64,000 nt of DNA from assembly GCF_018325905.1 (NCBI RefSeq), contig NZ_AP021901.1, positions 2,480,001 through 2,544,000 of the forward strand, given 5' to 3'. A program made the translations under genes and the position numbers. How positions within the stretch are numbered: position 1 is the first letter of the stretch; every line of letters starts with the position of its first letter. Positions 36,471 through 45,720 of this stretch are shown in pieces. This stretch comes from Pseudomonas sp. St316 (GTDB lineage: Bacteria; Pseudomonadota; Gammaproteobacteria; Pseudomonadales; Pseudomonadaceae). The notes under the pieces are model-generated. The model was not told the DNA's origin and ran no database searches. It saw only the letters and a list, made by a program, of their open reading frames with translations.

Positions 36471-38309
36471 ATGAACGCCGATCTGATTCTGTTCAATGGC
36501 CAGTTCCACACCGTCGACCGGGAAAACCCCCGGGCCAGCGCCGTGGCGATCAGCCAAGGCAAATTCGTTGCCGTGGGCACCGACGCCGAGGCCATGGCCC
36601 TGCGTGGCAGCGGCACCCAGGTCATTGACCTCAAGGGCCGCACCGTTATCCCCGGGCTCAACGACTCGCACCTGCACCTGATCCGTGGTGGCCTGAACTA
36701 CAACCTGGAGCTGCGCTGGGAAGGCGTGCCATCCCTGGCCGATGCCTTGCGCATGCTCAAGGATCAGGCCGACCGCACGCCGACGCCTCAATGGGTACGC
36801 GTGGTGGGCGGCTGGAACGAATTCCAGTTTGCCGAAAAGCGCATGCCGACTCTGGAAGAACTCAACCAGGCGGCCCCGGATACCCCGGTGTTCCTCCTTC
36901 ACTTGTATGACCGCGCCTTGCTCAACCGCGCCGCGCTGCGTGTCGCCGGCTACACCCGCGACACGCCGAACCCGCCAGGTGGCGAGATCGTGCGTGATAG
37001 CAAAGGCGAGCCCACCGGCATGCTGGTGGCGCGGCCTAATGCAATGATCCTTTACTCGACGCTGGCCAAGGGACCGAAACTGCCGTTGGAGTACCAGGTC
37101 AACTCCACCCGCCAGTTCATGCGTGAACTCAATCGCTTGGGCCTGACCAGCGCTATCGACGCCGGCGGCGGCTTCCAGAACTACCCGGACGACTACGCGG
37201 TGATCGAGCAGTTGGCCCGCGAGCAGCAGTTGACGGTGCGGATCGCCTACAACCTGTTCACCCAAAAGCCCAAGGAAGAACTCAGCGACTTCAAGAACTG
37301 GACCGGCAGCGTCAAGTTGCACCAGGGCGATGACTTCCTGCGGCACAACGGCGCCGGGGAAATGCTGGTGTTCTCGGCGGCGGATTTCGAGGACTTCCTG
37401 GAACCGCGCCCCGACCTGCCTCCTGGCATGGAGCAGGACCTGGAGCCGGTGGTCCGGCACCTGGTGGAGCAGCGCTGGCCGTTCCGCCTGCATGCCACCT
37501 ACGACGAATCCATCAGTCGCATGCTCGATGTGTTCGAGAAGGTCAACCGCGACATTCCGTTCAACGGCCTGCCGTGGTTCTTCGACCACGCCGAGACCAT
37601 CACGCCGAAGAACATCGAGCGCGTACGGGCGCTGGGTGGCGGCATCGCGATCCAGGACCGCATGGCCTTCCAGGGTGAATACTTCGTCGACCGCTACGGC
37701 GCCAAGGCTGCCGAAGCCACGCCGCCGATCAAGCGCATGCTCGCCGAAGGCGTGCCGGTGGGCGCCGGTACCGACGCCACCCGCGTCTCCAGCTACAACC
37801 CTTGGACTTCGCTGTACTGGATGGTCAGCGGCCGCACGGTCGGCGGCCTTTCGTTGCACGAAGAAGGCCTGCCGCGCCTGACCGCGTTGGAACTGTTCAC
37901 CCACGGCAGCGCCTGGTTCTCCTCGGAGCAGGGCAAGAAAGGCCAGATCAAGGTGGGGCAACTGGCGGACCTGGCGGCCCTGAGCGCGGACTTCTTCAGC
38001 GTCGAGGAAGAAGCCATCAAGTGGATCGAGTCGGTGCTGACCGTGGTCGACGGCAAGGTCGTGTACGCCGCCGGTGATTTCGAAAAACTCGGCCCGGCCA
38101 GCGTCCCGGTGCTGCCGGACTGGTCGCCGGTGGTCAAGGTCCCCGGTCACTGGCGCCCGACTTCACCGTTGCAGGCCCAAGTCCACCAGTGCAGCGGTCC
38201 GTGCACGGTGCATTCCCACAGCCATGAACGGGCGCGATTGTCGAACGTCCCGGTCAGCGATTTCCAAGGTTTCTGGGGCGCGTTTGGCTGTTCCTGCTTT
38301 GCGTTCTGA
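36471..38309 (+). CDS. Amidohydrolase family protein (YtcJ-like)
   Basis: A 612-residue protein from the ATG at 36471 with AAGGA seven bases upstream. It has the flanking beta domain (ADLILFNGQFHTVDREN), the metal motif DSHLHL, a later HATYDES and WFFDHAET, and GTDATRVSSYNPW with the C-terminal Asp of metal-dependent amidohydrolases. It is longer than most because of inserts and a Cys-rich end (SCFAF). It probably hydrolyses an amide or related bond of a small molecule; substrate unknown. It follows the DoxX/ABM genes after 60 bases. Confidence 0.88.
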   Translation: MNADLILFNGQFHTVDRENPRASAVAISQGKFVAVGTDAEAMALRGSGTQVIDLKGRTVIPGLNDSHLHLIRGGLNYNLELRWEGVPSLADALRMLKDQADRTPTPQWVRVVGGWNEFQFAEKRMPTLEELNQAAPDTPVFLLHLYDRALLNRAALRVAGYTRDTPNPPGGEIVRDSKGEPTGMLVARPNAMILYSTLAKGPKLPLEYQVNSTRQFMRELNRLGLTSAIDAGGGFQNYPDDYAVIEQLAREQQLTVRIAYNLFTQKPKEELSDFKNWTGSVKLHQGDDFLRHNGAGEMLVFSAADFEDFLEPRPDLPPGMEQDLEPVVRHLVEQRWPFRLHATYDESISRMLDVFEKVNRDIPFNGLPWFFDHAETITPKNIERVRALGGGIAIQDRMAFQGEYFVDRYGAKAAEATPPIKRMLAEGVPVGAGTDATRVSSYNPWTSLYWMVSGRTVGGLSLHEEGLPRLTALELFTHGSAWFSSEQGKKGQIKVGQLADLAALSADFFSVEEEAIKWIESVLTVVDGKVVYAAGDFEKLGPASVPVLPDWSPVVKVPGHWRPTSPLQAQVHQCSGPCTVHSHSHERARLSNVPVSDFQGFWGAFGCSCFAF

Positions 38310-38328
38310 CTGAGCACAAACACCTAGC

Positions 38329-38422
38329 CCTTGTGGGAGCGAGCTTGCTCGCGATAGCGATGTATCAGGCAATGACTCTGTTGATGGGTCCGCCGCCATC
38401 GCGAGCAAGCTCGCTCCCACAG
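38329..38422. repeat. Inverted pair of REP palindromes (REPIN)
   Basis: TTGTGGGAGCGAGCTTGCTC and the inverted GCGAGCAAGCTCGCTCCCAC lie between the amidohydrolase and isochorismatase-like genes. They may protect or end the upstream transcript. Confidence 0.92.
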
Positions 38423-38454
38423 TTTGCACTTCATCCATCCAAAGGAGTCATCCC

Positions 38455-39084
38455 ATGAGCAACGTTCCCGCCTACAACCGCCTGAACAAAGACGATGCGG
38501 TCGTCCTGCTGGTCGATCACCAGACCGGCCTGATCTCCCTGGTCCAGGACTTTTCGCCCAACGAGTTCAAGAACAACGTGCTGGCCCTGGCTGACCTGGC
38601 GAAGTTCTTCGGGCTGCCGACCATCCTGACCACCAGCTTCGAACAAGGCCCCAACGGCCCGATCGTGCCGGAGCTCAAGGAAATGTTCCCGGATGCGCCG
38701 TACATCCCGCGTCCAGGCCAGATCAATGCCTGGGACAACGAAGATTTCGTCAAGGCGATCAAGGCCACCGGCCGCAAGCAACTGATCATCGCTGGCGTGG
38801 TCACCGATGTTTGCGTGGCGTTCCCGACCCTGTCGGCACTGGCTGAAGGTTTCGACGTGTTCGTCGTCACCGACGCTTCGGGCACCTTCAACGAAACCGT
38901 GCAACAAGCCGCCTGGGTCCGCATGACCGCTGCCGGCGCGCAGATGATGAACTGGTTCTCGGTGGCCTGTGAGCTGCACCGCGACTGGCGCAACGACATC
39001 GAAGGCCTGGGCAACCTGCTGTCCCAGCGCATTCCGAACTACCGCAACCTGATGAACAGCTACTCGGCGCTGACGGCCAAGTAA
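38455..39084 (+). CDS. Isochorismatase-family cysteine hydrolase (YcaC-like)
   Basis: A 209-residue protein with the isochorismatase-like fold. Asp21 is in LLVDHQTGL, the catalytic Cys120 in AGVVTDVCVAFP, and the preceding cis-peptide motif is GVVT. The length and the N-terminal NRLNKDDAVVLLVDH match YcaC. These cysteine hydrolases act on small amides or related compounds; YcaC's own substrate is unknown. AAGGAG lies upstream of the ATG. It probably belongs functionally with the amidohydrolase before it. Confidence 0.9.
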   Translation: MSNVPAYNRLNKDDAVVLLVDHQTGLISLVQDFSPNEFKNNVLALADLAKFFGLPTILTTSFEQGPNGPIVPELKEMFPDAPYIPRPGQINAWDNEDFVKAIKATGRKQLIIAGVVTDVCVAFPTLSALAEGFDVFVVTDASGTFNETVQQAAWVRMTAAGAQMMNWFSVACELHRDWRNDIEGLGNLLSQRIPNYRNLMNSYSALTAK

Positions 39085-39106
39085 GCTCAGTGATTGCTGC
39101 TGGACG

Positions 39107-39131
39107 ACGCCCGCCTTGTGCGGGCGTTTTT
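39107..39131 (+). terminator. Rho-independent terminator after the YcaC-like gene
   Basis: CGCCCG and CGGGCG form a 6-bp GC stem around a seven-base loop, followed by TTTTT. It starts 23 bases after the stop codon and reads on the plus strand. Confidence 0.88.
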
Positions 39132-39160
39132 GTGCCAGGCATTAACGCTTCGCTAGCTGT

Positions 39161-39250
39161 GCCACCGCTATCGCGAGCAAGCTCGCTCCCACACGATTCT
39201 TGTAATTACCAGGGTCCCCTGTGGGAGCGAGCTCGCTCGCGATAGCGTCG
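39161..39250. repeat. Inverted pair of REP palindromes (REPIN)
   Basis: GCGAGCAAGCTCGCTCCCAC and the inverted TGTGGGAGCGAGCTCGCTCG lie just beyond the terminator. The second copy has GAGCTCGC instead of the usual GAGCTTGC core. Confidence 0.9.
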
Positions 39251-39333
39251 GTACATTCAACAGCTGGTCAATCTGACTCACCAAGATCACAATGCCCAGA
39301 AAAACCCCATGACTGTCCACCCTAGGGATGACA

Positions 39334-40212
39334 ATGAACCCCTTCGAAGAAATGCGCATCTTTGCCCAGGTCATGGAGTCGGGCAGTTTCACCGCTGCGG
39401 CGGACAAGCTGGGGCTGTCCAAGCAGTTCGTCAGCCGCAAGCTGATGGAACTGGAACAGCGCCTGGGCGTGCGCCTGCTCAATCGCTCGACCCGGCGGTT
39501 GGATGTCACACCCCTGGGCCAGCGCTATTACGAAGCGGCGCTGCGCCTGCTCAATGAAGTCGAACAGGTGGAGCAGGGCATCAGCGGCCAGACCCGCGAG
39601 CCCCGCGGCACCATTCGCCTCAGCGCACCGCTGTCCTTCGCCGTGGCGCACCTGGGCAGCCTGCTGCCGCTGTTCCTGCAGCGCTATCCGGGCGTCAGCG
39701 TCGAGGTAGACCTGAGCGACCGCTCGGTGGATCTGCTGGGGGAGGGCTATGACCTGGCGCTGCGCATCGGCGTGCTGGAGGATTCGACGCTGATTGCCCG
39801 GCGCATCGCGACCATCGAGCGGGTGTACTGCGCCAGCCCCACCTACTTGGCGCAAAAAGGCACGCCCGCGCGGCCTGAAGACCTGCGCAATCACGACTGC
39901 TTGCCCTACGGGCACAGCCGCCAGGTGCAGTGGCGTTTTGCGGGGACTGGCAAACCGTTGACCCTGGAGGTCACGGGACGCATGCGCGCCAATAACGGGG
40001 ATTTGCTCAGGGACGCGGCCATTGCCGGCATGGGCATCACCTATCTGCCCGGCTTCATCCTCGGCGATGCCTTGAAGGATGGGCGGCTGATCAAGGTCCT
40101 GGAAGGCTTTGAGACCGAACCGCTGGCGCTGTCGGCGGTGTATCCCCAGCATCGGCAAAGTGCACGCCCAGTGCAGGCGTTGGTGGAATTCTTGCGCGAA
40201 CACATGCAGTAA
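39334..40212 (+). CDS. LysR-family transcriptional regulator (CrgA/DmlR-like)
   Basis: About 292 residues. ATG at 39334 is preferred over 39328 because AGGG lies six bases before it. The N-terminus MNPFEEMRIFAQVMESGSFT, then LGLSKQFVSRKLMELEQRLG, is the usual winged helix of the CrgA/DmlR group. The effector domain follows. No obvious target operon is adjacent; the downstream hemerythrin gene is convergent. Confidence 0.9.
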   Translation: MNPFEEMRIFAQVMESGSFTAAADKLGLSKQFVSRKLMELEQRLGVRLLNRSTRRLDVTPLGQRYYEAALRLLNEVEQVEQGISGQTREPRGTIRLSAPLSFAVAHLGSLLPLFLQRYPGVSVEVDLSDRSVDLLGEGYDLALRIGVLEDSTLIARRIATIERVYCASPTYLAQKGTPARPEDLRNHDCLPYGHSRQVQWRFAGTGKPLTLEVTGRMRANNGDLLRDAAIAGMGITYLPGFILGDALKDGRLIKVLEGFETEPLALSAVYPQHRQSARPVQALVEFLREHMQ

Positions 40213-40268
40213 AGCGCCGCAACGCATTCAGCCGTCACATGACGGCTGAAGCATCTGCGGCGCCTTGA

Positions 40269-40745
40269 TCAGGCGGCGAGATTGGCGCTGCTCAGTTCTT
40301 TTTTGTACTGCGCTTTCATGGTCTCCATGTCGGCACCCAAGGCGTCGAGTTTTGCCTTGCCCAGCAGTTTTTTCGCGAGAGGGAACATTTCCTTTTCTTC
40401 TTCCTCGATGTGGTGCTCAAGCAGTTCCTTGACCACTTTCACCCGACCGGCGAATTCCGGCTGGGTTGGATCGGTGGTTTTCAGGTCCGGCAGCACCAGC
40501 GAGTCGACGGTGCGGTGTTCTTCCTTGGCTTCGTAGTACATCTCGGCCTCGTCCTTGCCGCCTGCCTGCTTGAAAGCCGGATAAAGAATTTCTTCTTCCA
40601 GGCGGGTGTGGATGGAAATTTCCATTTCCAGTTTCGCCAACAGGTCAGTGCGTTTTTTCACGGCGCGGTCGGTCGACTCGCTCAGCTGAGTCAGGATGGC
40701 TTTGACGCGTTCGTGGTCGGCTTTCAACAGATCGATGGCATTCAT
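40269..40745 (-). CDS. Hemerythrin HHE-domain protein
   Basis: A 158-residue protein from the ATG at 40745, with AAGGAG six bases upstream. It is an all-helical protein with His/Glu ligands spaced as in HHE proteins: LLKADHERVK, SIHTRLEEEILYP, AKEEHRTVD and LLEHHIEEEEKEMFP. Such proteins bind a di-iron site and are linked to oxygen, nitric oxide or iron handling. The extension to 40817 is not needed. Confidence 0.92.
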   Translation of the reverse strand: MNAIDLLKADHERVKAILTQLSESTDRAVKKRTDLLAKLEMEISIHTRLEEEILYPAFKQAGGKDEAEMYYEAKEEHRTVDSLVLPDLKTTDPTQPEFAGRVKVVKELLEHHIEEEEKEMFPLAKKLLGKAKLDALGADMETMKAQYKKELSSANLAA

Positions 40746-40942
40746 AGGTAGCTCCTTGGCAATACACGGATGCGGGCAGGCTTCAAGCGCCGACGCCGCG
40801 TAGGAGCTGAATTGCATCAGTTGTGCCAGTCGAAGAGCGATTTAAAATCCTTTAAAAACAATAAGTTGAAACGAAGAAGGTTTCTGGCATCGTGCAGGCT
40901 GCATGAGTGGGGTGCAAAACGCGTTGCACTTTGCGCTGGTGG

Positions 40943-41023
40943 CTAGTGGCCTATGTGGCTAATTCGTGCACTCAACTTCGGCGCCAGAATTTGAGTACCC
41001 GAATTAACCGTACAGGCCACTAG
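40943..41023. repeat. 81-bp imperfect palindrome spanning the stop of the LhgO-like gene
   Basis: The left arm starts CTAGTGGCCT and the right arm ends AGGCCACTAG. Further inwards the arms match at TAATTCG/CGAATTA, ACTCAA/TTGAGT and TTC/GAA, centring on GGCGCC at about 40983. About 30 of 37 arm positions pair, several of the rest being transitions. It includes the TAG stop of the flavoprotein gene. It could be a hairpin at the 3' end of that gene or a small inverted-repeat element bordered by CTAG. It differs from the REP families. Confidence 0.8.
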
Positions 41024-42129
41024 ACATCTTCGATCCGTTGTCGGACCCGGCTGGCGATTGCCAGGCAGGACGTCAGCCCGGGCGACTCGATGCCGAACAG
41101 GTTGATCAACCCTGGCACCTGGTGTTCGGCCTCGCTGCTGATGACAAAGTCGCGGGTCGCTTCGCCGGGCGCGGAGATCTTCGGGCGGATGCCGCTGTAG
41201 GCCGGTTGCAGGCTCTGGCCCGGCAGGCCCGGCCAGTAATTTCGAATGGCCTGGTAAAACGCTTCGGCCCGAACCGGATCCACTCGGTAATCTTCCACTT
41301 CGACCCATTCGGTGTCCGGGCCGAAACGCGCCTGGCCCGCTAAGTCGAGCGTCATGTGGATGCCCAGGCCGGCGGCTTCCGGGGCGGGGTAGATCAAGTG
41401 CCGGAACGGCGCCCGTCCGGCCAGGCTGAAGTAGTTGCCCTTGCACAAAAAATCCTGGGGCACCGATTGCGCGGCCAGGCCCTCGATGCGGCGGGCGAGG
41501 GCCGGCGCCTGGAGACCCGCGGCATTGATCAGCAGGCGACAGGACAGGCTCATCTGCGCCGTGCCGCCCAATTCCAGCGTGAACCCCCCAGTGATGACGC
41601 GAGCACCCAGCAACGGCGTGTGGAAGACAATGTTCGCCCCGGCCGCTTCGGCGTCACCCAGCAAGGCCAGCATCAGGGCGTGGGAATCGACGATGCCGGT
41701 GGAAGGCGAATACAGCGCGGCGACACAGGCCAGGGCCGGTTCCAATGCCTGCGCCTGTGTTTGATCAAGCAGACGCAGGTCGTCCACGCCGTTCAGCAAG
41801 CCTCGTTCAAGCAATGTTTCGAGTCCGCCCACCTGCGCCTGATCCGTGGCAACGATCAGCTTGCCGAGCCGGCGGGTGGCGACGCCGTGGCTTTCACAAT
41901 AGGTGTACAGCCGGTGCCGGCCTTCGACGCACAGCCGCGCCTTCAGACTGCCCGGCGAATAATAAATGCCCGCGTGGATGACTTCGGAGTTGCGCGAGCT
42001 GATGCCCATGCCGATGGCTTCGGCGGCTTCGATCACCAGCACTTCATGACCGGCCCGGGCCATTTCCCGTGCCACGGCGAGCCCGACGACCCCCGCGCCT
42101 ACGACGACGCACTCGATATCGACATTCAA
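41020..42129 (-). CDS. FAD-dependent oxidoreductase, L-2-hydroxyglutarate oxidase (LhgO)-like
   Basis: A 369-residue protein from a TTG at 42129, which has GGAG eight bases upstream; the open frame to 42207 is not needed. It is a DAO-fold protein with [12 protein letters not shown] at residues 11-22, and [21 protein letters not shown], a hallmark of LhgO/YgaF-like enzymes. [11 protein letters not shown] and the C-terminal [12 protein letters not shown] complete the FAD site. It probably oxidises L-2-hydroxyglutarate or a related 2-hydroxy acid. Its 3' end lies in a large palindrome. Confidence 0.87.
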   Translation of the reverse strand: MNVDIECVVVGAGVVGLAVAREMARAGHEVLVIEAAEAIGMGISSRNSEVIHAGIYYSPGSLKARLCVEGRHRLYTYCESHGVATRRLGKLIVATDQAQVGGLETLLERGLLNGVDDLRLLDQTQAQALEPALACVAALYSPSTGIVDSHALMLALLGDAEAAGANIVFHTPLLGARVITGGFTLELGGTAQMSLSCRLLINAAGLQAPALARRIEGLAAQSVPQDFLCKGNYFSLAGRAPFRHLIYPAPEAAGLGIHMTLDLAGQARFGPDTEWVEVEDYRVDPVRAEAFYQAIRNYWPGLPGQSLQPAYSGIRPKISAPGEATRDFVISSEAEHQVPGLINLFGIESPGLTSCLAIASRVRQRIEDV

Positions 42130-42222
42130 CGTTGTTTCTCCTTCACGGCTTGCAGGTTGCGGCTTGAGGATAGCCCTGCTTGGGAAGGGGAAGTAGCGCG
42201 GGGGCACACAGCGCTCTGAGCC

Positions 42223-42753
42223 TCAGGGGCCAGTCGCCACAGGCCAACCGACGCGTGCTGCACGCAGGAGGCTGGCCTTGACAACCTGGCGGTGAAAGGG
42301 GGCAATAACGAAAATGTAGGCCCGGCCTAGACGGTTGTGGCACTGGACCACGGTTGAGAAGACGAGCTGGCGACGGCTTTCTGGTTCTGTCTCTTCAGAA
42401 CATAGGATCGATATCCGGAAGTCGAGGTGCTTGTCGTCCTCTCCCAGCACGATTTCAGTCTGGTTCGTGCTGTAGACCTTGAAGATCCCAACCCGATCAG
42501 CAAGTGATGCTAAATGTTTGGCTGTCTTGAGACCAAAGCAGGCAACGACAGTGTCTCGGACTTTCATGAGCCTTCCGATCCAGGATGGCTGGTGGGAAAG
42601 GATGAATCGAGCGAGCACATCTGGATTGCGGGATGCGCCCGCAGGAAGCCGAATCGCAAAAGCGTCCGCCAGGTTCATCGACTTGTAAAGGTGGGTGATG
42701 CCGGACCTAGAGGGGACTGGCACGGACATAATGAGCTCAAATTCTCGAGGCAT
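42223..42753 (-). CDS. DUF2867-like protein
   Basis: About 176 residues from the ATG at 42753 (MPREFELIMSVPVP), with GGAG about nine bases upstream. It contains ITHLYKSMNLADAFAIRLP, IGRLMKVRDTVV and GEDDKHLDFRISI, and near the end VVQCHNRLGRAYIFVIAPFH, which match my recollection of DUF2867 proteins. Function unknown. It lies 24 bases after the DJ-1-type gene and is probably in one operon with it under the divergent TetR regulator. Confidence 0.7.
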   Translation of the reverse strand: MPREFELIMSVPVPSRSGITHLYKSMNLADAFAIRLPAGASRNPDVLARFILSHQPSWIGRLMKVRDTVVACFGLKTAKHLASLADRVGIFKVYSTNQTEIVLGEDDKHLDFRISILCSEETEPESRRQLVFSTVVQCHNRLGRAYIFVIAPFHRQVVKASLLRAARVGWPVATGP

Positions 42754-42776
42754 CGGGGGGCTCTCCTGAGTCCTGA

Positions 42777-43433
42777 CTACCAATTGGACGACATGCCATG
42801 TCGCGTTTCTGGTTGGGAGGTGCCAACTTTTCCTTGTCGGATACTAAGCCCGATCAAGGCATCATAGAGCGCTTGCTGCCCCGCCGGTAGAACAGGGAGC
42901 AACGTCGCACGGCGCTTGTCGACATCGAACCAGGATTCAACCAACCATCCCACCAGATAGAGCGCCGAAAGGCATCCGCCAGCGGTTGCAACGTTCCCCT
43001 GGCATACAAGAGGCTGGTCCATGGACTCAAGTCCCAGCGCTTGCAGGCTCGATCGTGCATCCGGATGGGTAGTGGCTTGGCCGCCGAGCAGCCCAAGCCG
43101 TTCGAGAATGAACGCTCCGGCGCATATGGAGCCGATTCGCTGGCGCCTGGCGTCAAGTTCAAACGACGGCAGGAAATCCGGGGCGGCCAATGCAGCGGGT
43201 ACTCCTTCCTTGCCGCTGACGAACAATACCGCGTCGGCACTGTTGGCCTCGCACAGTGGACCGTGCACCGAAACCGGCAGGCCGTGCGCCGATCGCACGA
43301 TAGCGCTGGAACCCAATATTCGGACGTGCCAGTCCTCAGTGTTGCGGCCTAAGATGTCCCACATCAGAAAGAGGTCGATGTCAGTGAATTGGTCGAAAGC
43401 AACCAGAACGATTTTCTTCAAGGCGAGCTCCAT
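42777..43433 (-). CDS. DJ-1/PfpI family protein
   Basis: A 218-residue protein from the ATG at 43433 (MELALKKIVLVAF); the frame to 43466 is open but unneeded. DJ-1/PfpI fold with LVAFDQFTDIDLFLMWDIL at the start and the nucleophile elbow ICAGAFILERLGLL (Cys). No DNA-binding domain follows, unlike the GlxA-type genes elsewhere here. It could be an isonitrile hydratase-like or stress-response protein. It probably shares an operon with the DUF2867-like gene and lies opposite the TetR gene. Confidence 0.85.
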   Translation of the reverse strand: MELALKKIVLVAFDQFTDIDLFLMWDILGRNTEDWHVRILGSSAIVRSAHGLPVSVHGPLCEANSADAVLFVSGKEGVPAALAAPDFLPSFELDARRQRIGSICAGAFILERLGLLGGQATTHPDARSSLQALGLESMDQPLVCQGNVATAGGCLSALYLVGWLVESWFDVDKRRATLLPVLPAGQQALYDALIGLSIRQGKVGTSQPETRHGMSSNW

Positions 43434-43500
43434 GAAAAGTGCTGGCGTGCAAAACGCAACGGCCATCTTGGCTGGTGTTCGCAGCGTACCAATCGGTTAC

Positions 43501-43525
43501 GCGCCATACACAGTCTGTATGGCGC
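43501..43525. promoter_or_regulatory. Perfect 10-bp inverted repeat, probable TetR operator
   Basis: GCGCCATACA (43501-43510) and TGTATGGCGC (43516-43525) form a perfect palindrome around CAGTC. It sits in the 115-bp gap between the divergent DJ-1 and TetR genes, 23 bases before the TetR start, the expected position for autoregulation and control of the DJ-1/DUF2867 pair. Confidence 0.8.
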
Positions 43526-43547
43526 TGAATAGGGAGCGAAATGACCG

Positions 43548-44102
43548 GTGAAAAAACTAACGCGTCACCATTGGATCGCGGCTGGTTTTGAGGCCCTCGA
43601 CCAAACAGGGCATATCGGCGTTTCGGCCGAGAGCCTATCGCGCCGACTGAATGTGACCCGCGGATCCTTCTATCACCATTTCCGCAATCGCGAAGATTTC
43701 GTCCGAACCTTGCTGGCCGCTTGGGAGGAAGACTACACGGAGCGCATGCTCGCTTATGCGGCGCAGGGTCGTAGCGCGGGCGAAATCCTGAAACGCTACT
43801 TGAGTATTGCCGCTGAGAAACACCCTGGGCGGGAAGTATCCATCCGAGCCTGGTCGCTGCACGATCCGTTGGTAGGCGAGTTTCAGCAGCGTGTTGACAC
43901 CCGGCGACTGGACTTTGCGATACGGGCGTGCCGCCGCTTGGTCCATATACCGGGTGAAGCAGAAGTGATGGGGCAGGTGGCCCATCTGTGCCTGATTGGT
44001 GGTCAACAGGCAGGGCTGCGGCATGATGCCGCTCGCTTCAACCGTTTCCTGAATCGAGCCTTTTCACTTTTCGAAGGGGCGCTTGCACCGTGGCGGGCCT
44101 GA
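43548..44102 (+). CDS. TetR-family transcriptional regulator
   Basis: A 184-residue protein with a GTG start at 43548. The N-terminal helix-turn-helix is at about residues 8-50 (FEALDQTGHIGVSAESLSRR, then LNVTRGSFYHHFRNREDF), followed by an all-helical ligand domain. GGGAG lies 12 bases upstream. It is divergent from the DJ-1/DUF2867 genes with a perfect palindrome between, so it probably represses them. The ligand is unknown. Confidence 0.9.
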   Translation: MKKLTRHHWIAAGFEALDQTGHIGVSAESLSRRLNVTRGSFYHHFRNREDFVRTLLAAWEEDYTERMLAYAAQGRSAGEILKRYLSIAAEKHPGREVSIRAWSLHDPLVGEFQQRVDTRRLDFAIRACRRLVHIPGEAEVMGQVAHLCLIGGQQAGLRHDAARFNRFLNRAFSLFEGALAPWRA

Positions 44103-44196
44103 GTCATGAGCTAAATCGGGTAACTGAATAAATAGCGCTCCAGGGCTAACGTTCACGCCACTGGCCTACGGTAAAGGTGTTTCCCTTACGCATGAA

Positions 44197-44226
44197 AAAA
44201 CGGCACCCAAAGGTGCCGTTTCTGTT
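44197..44226 (-). terminator. Terminator of the nuo operon (possibly bidirectional)
   Basis: CGGCACC (44201-44207) and GGTGCCG (44212-44218) form a stem with a four-base loop, with AAAAAA on the left and TTTCTGTTTT on the right. On the minus strand the run of U follows nuoN; on the plus strand it could end TetR transcripts. Confidence 0.85.
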
Positions 44227-44249
44227 TTCTACGAACTACCGTTACACGA

Positions 44250-45713
44250 TCAGCCCGTCAAGCCAGCCTGCTGAACCAGGGTCAGCAACGGCTGCGGGTA
44301 AACGCCAAGGAAGAACGCCAGCAAGGCGATGGCCAGCAGCATCACGCCGCCTGCCTTTTGCTCCCAGTGCAACTCGGCATCGTGGCGACGCAGATTCGGT
44401 TCCATCAGGTACAGGGTGACCATGACGCGCAGGTAGTAGAACACGCCGATGGCACTGCCCAGCACCAGGGAGCCGACCAGCCACCATTGGTGGGCCTCGA
44501 CGCCGGTAGCAATGATGTAGAACTTGCCGATGAAGCCGGCGGTCAGCGGGATGCCAGCCAGGGACAGCATCATCACGGTCAGCACGGCGGTCAGGTACGG
44601 ACGGCGCCAGAACAGGCCGCGGTATTCGTACAGGGCGTCGGCGTCGCGGCCGTTGTACGGCGAGGACATCAGGGTGATCACGCCGAACGCGCCGAGGCTG
44701 GTGATCACGTAGGTGACCAGGTACACGCCGATGGCTTCCACGGCCAGGCCCTTGCTGGCGATCAAGGCGATCAGCAGGTAGCCGAAGTGGGCGATGGACG
44801 AGTAACCCAGCAGACGCTTGAGGTTGCTCTGGGTCAGTGCCAGCAGGTTACCGAACAGGATCGACGCGATGGCGATGATGGTCAGCACGTTGCTCAGCAC
44901 ACCGCTGCTGGCCACGGGCGAGATCTGGAACAGTCGCACCATGACCGCGAACACGGCCACTTTCGAAGCGGTGGCCAGGAACGCCGCTACGGGCGCCGGG
45001 GCGCCTTCATAGACGTCCGGGGTCCAGAGGTGGAACGGTACCAGCGACAGCTTGAACGCCAGGCCGATCAGCATCATGCCCAGGCCCAGTTGCGCGATCG
45101 GGCTAGGCAGGCCGGTGGCCGCCAGGGCCTGGCCGATGCCGACGAAGCTCAGGGTGCCGGCTTCGGCGTAGAGCAGGGCCATGCCGAACAACAGGAACGC
45201 GGAACCGGCCGCCGACAGCACCATGTACTTGATGCCGGCTTCCAGGGAGCGCTTGTTGAAGAAGGCGTAGGCCACCAGGCCGTAGACCGGTACCGACAGC
45301 AGTTCCAGGCCGATGAACAGGCTGGCCAGGTGCTGCGCGCTGACCAGGACCAGGCCACCGGCGGCGGCCATCAGGATCAGCAGGTACAGCTCTTCGCGGT
45401 TGCCCGGGTAACCCGAACCGCCATCGCCGAGGTAGGCGTGGGCGAGGGTGACGCAGGCCAGGGTGGCGACCAGGATCAACGCCATGTACAGGCAGGCGAA
45501 GCTGTCGATCTGGATCAGCGGGGTGACCGCCAGGGGCGCGACTTTCAGGGCCGGCAGGATCGACAGCAAGGCCAGGTTCAGCCCCGCCACCGACAGCAGG
45601 AAGGTCTGTGAGTGATTGCGCCGCCAGGCGATCGCCAGCATCACCACGATGATCGTGGCGCTGGTGATCAACAGCGGCGCAAGCGCGATAAAGTGTTGAA
45701 TCGTGAATTCCAT
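44250..45713 (-). CDS. nuoN: NADH-quinone oxidoreductase subunit N
   Basis: A 487-residue antiporter-like membrane subunit from the ATG at 45713 ([15 protein letters not shown]); the extension to 45845 is nuoM sequence out of frame. About 14 helices with the conserved [27 protein letters not shown] and [14 protein letters not shown] segments carrying the Glu and Lys used in proton pumping. It is the last gene of the operon, eight bases after nuoM. Confidence 0.97.
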   Translation of the reverse strand: MEFTIQHFIALAPLLITSATIIVVMLAIAWRRNHSQTFLLSVAGLNLALLSILPALKVAPLAVTPLIQIDSFACLYMALILVATLACVTLAHAYLGDGGSGYPGNREELYLLILMAAAGGLVLVSAQHLASLFIGLELLSVPVYGLVAYAFFNKRSLEAGIKYMVLSAAGSAFLLFGMALLYAEAGTLSFVGIGQALAATGLPSPIAQLGLGMMLIGLAFKLSLVPFHLWTPDVYEGAPAPVAAFLATASKVAVFAVMVRLFQISPVASSGVLSNVLTIIAIASILFGNLLALTQSNLKRLLGYSSIAHFGYLLIALIASKGLAVEAIGVYLVTYVITSLGAFGVITLMSSPYNGRDADALYEYRGLFWRRPYLTAVLTVMMLSLAGIPLTAGFIGKFYIIATGVEAHQWWLVGSLVLGSAIGVFYYLRVMVTLYLMEPNLRRHDAELHWEQKAGGVMLLAIALLAFFLGVYPQPLLTLVQQAGLTG

Positions 45714-45720
45714 AGCGCTC

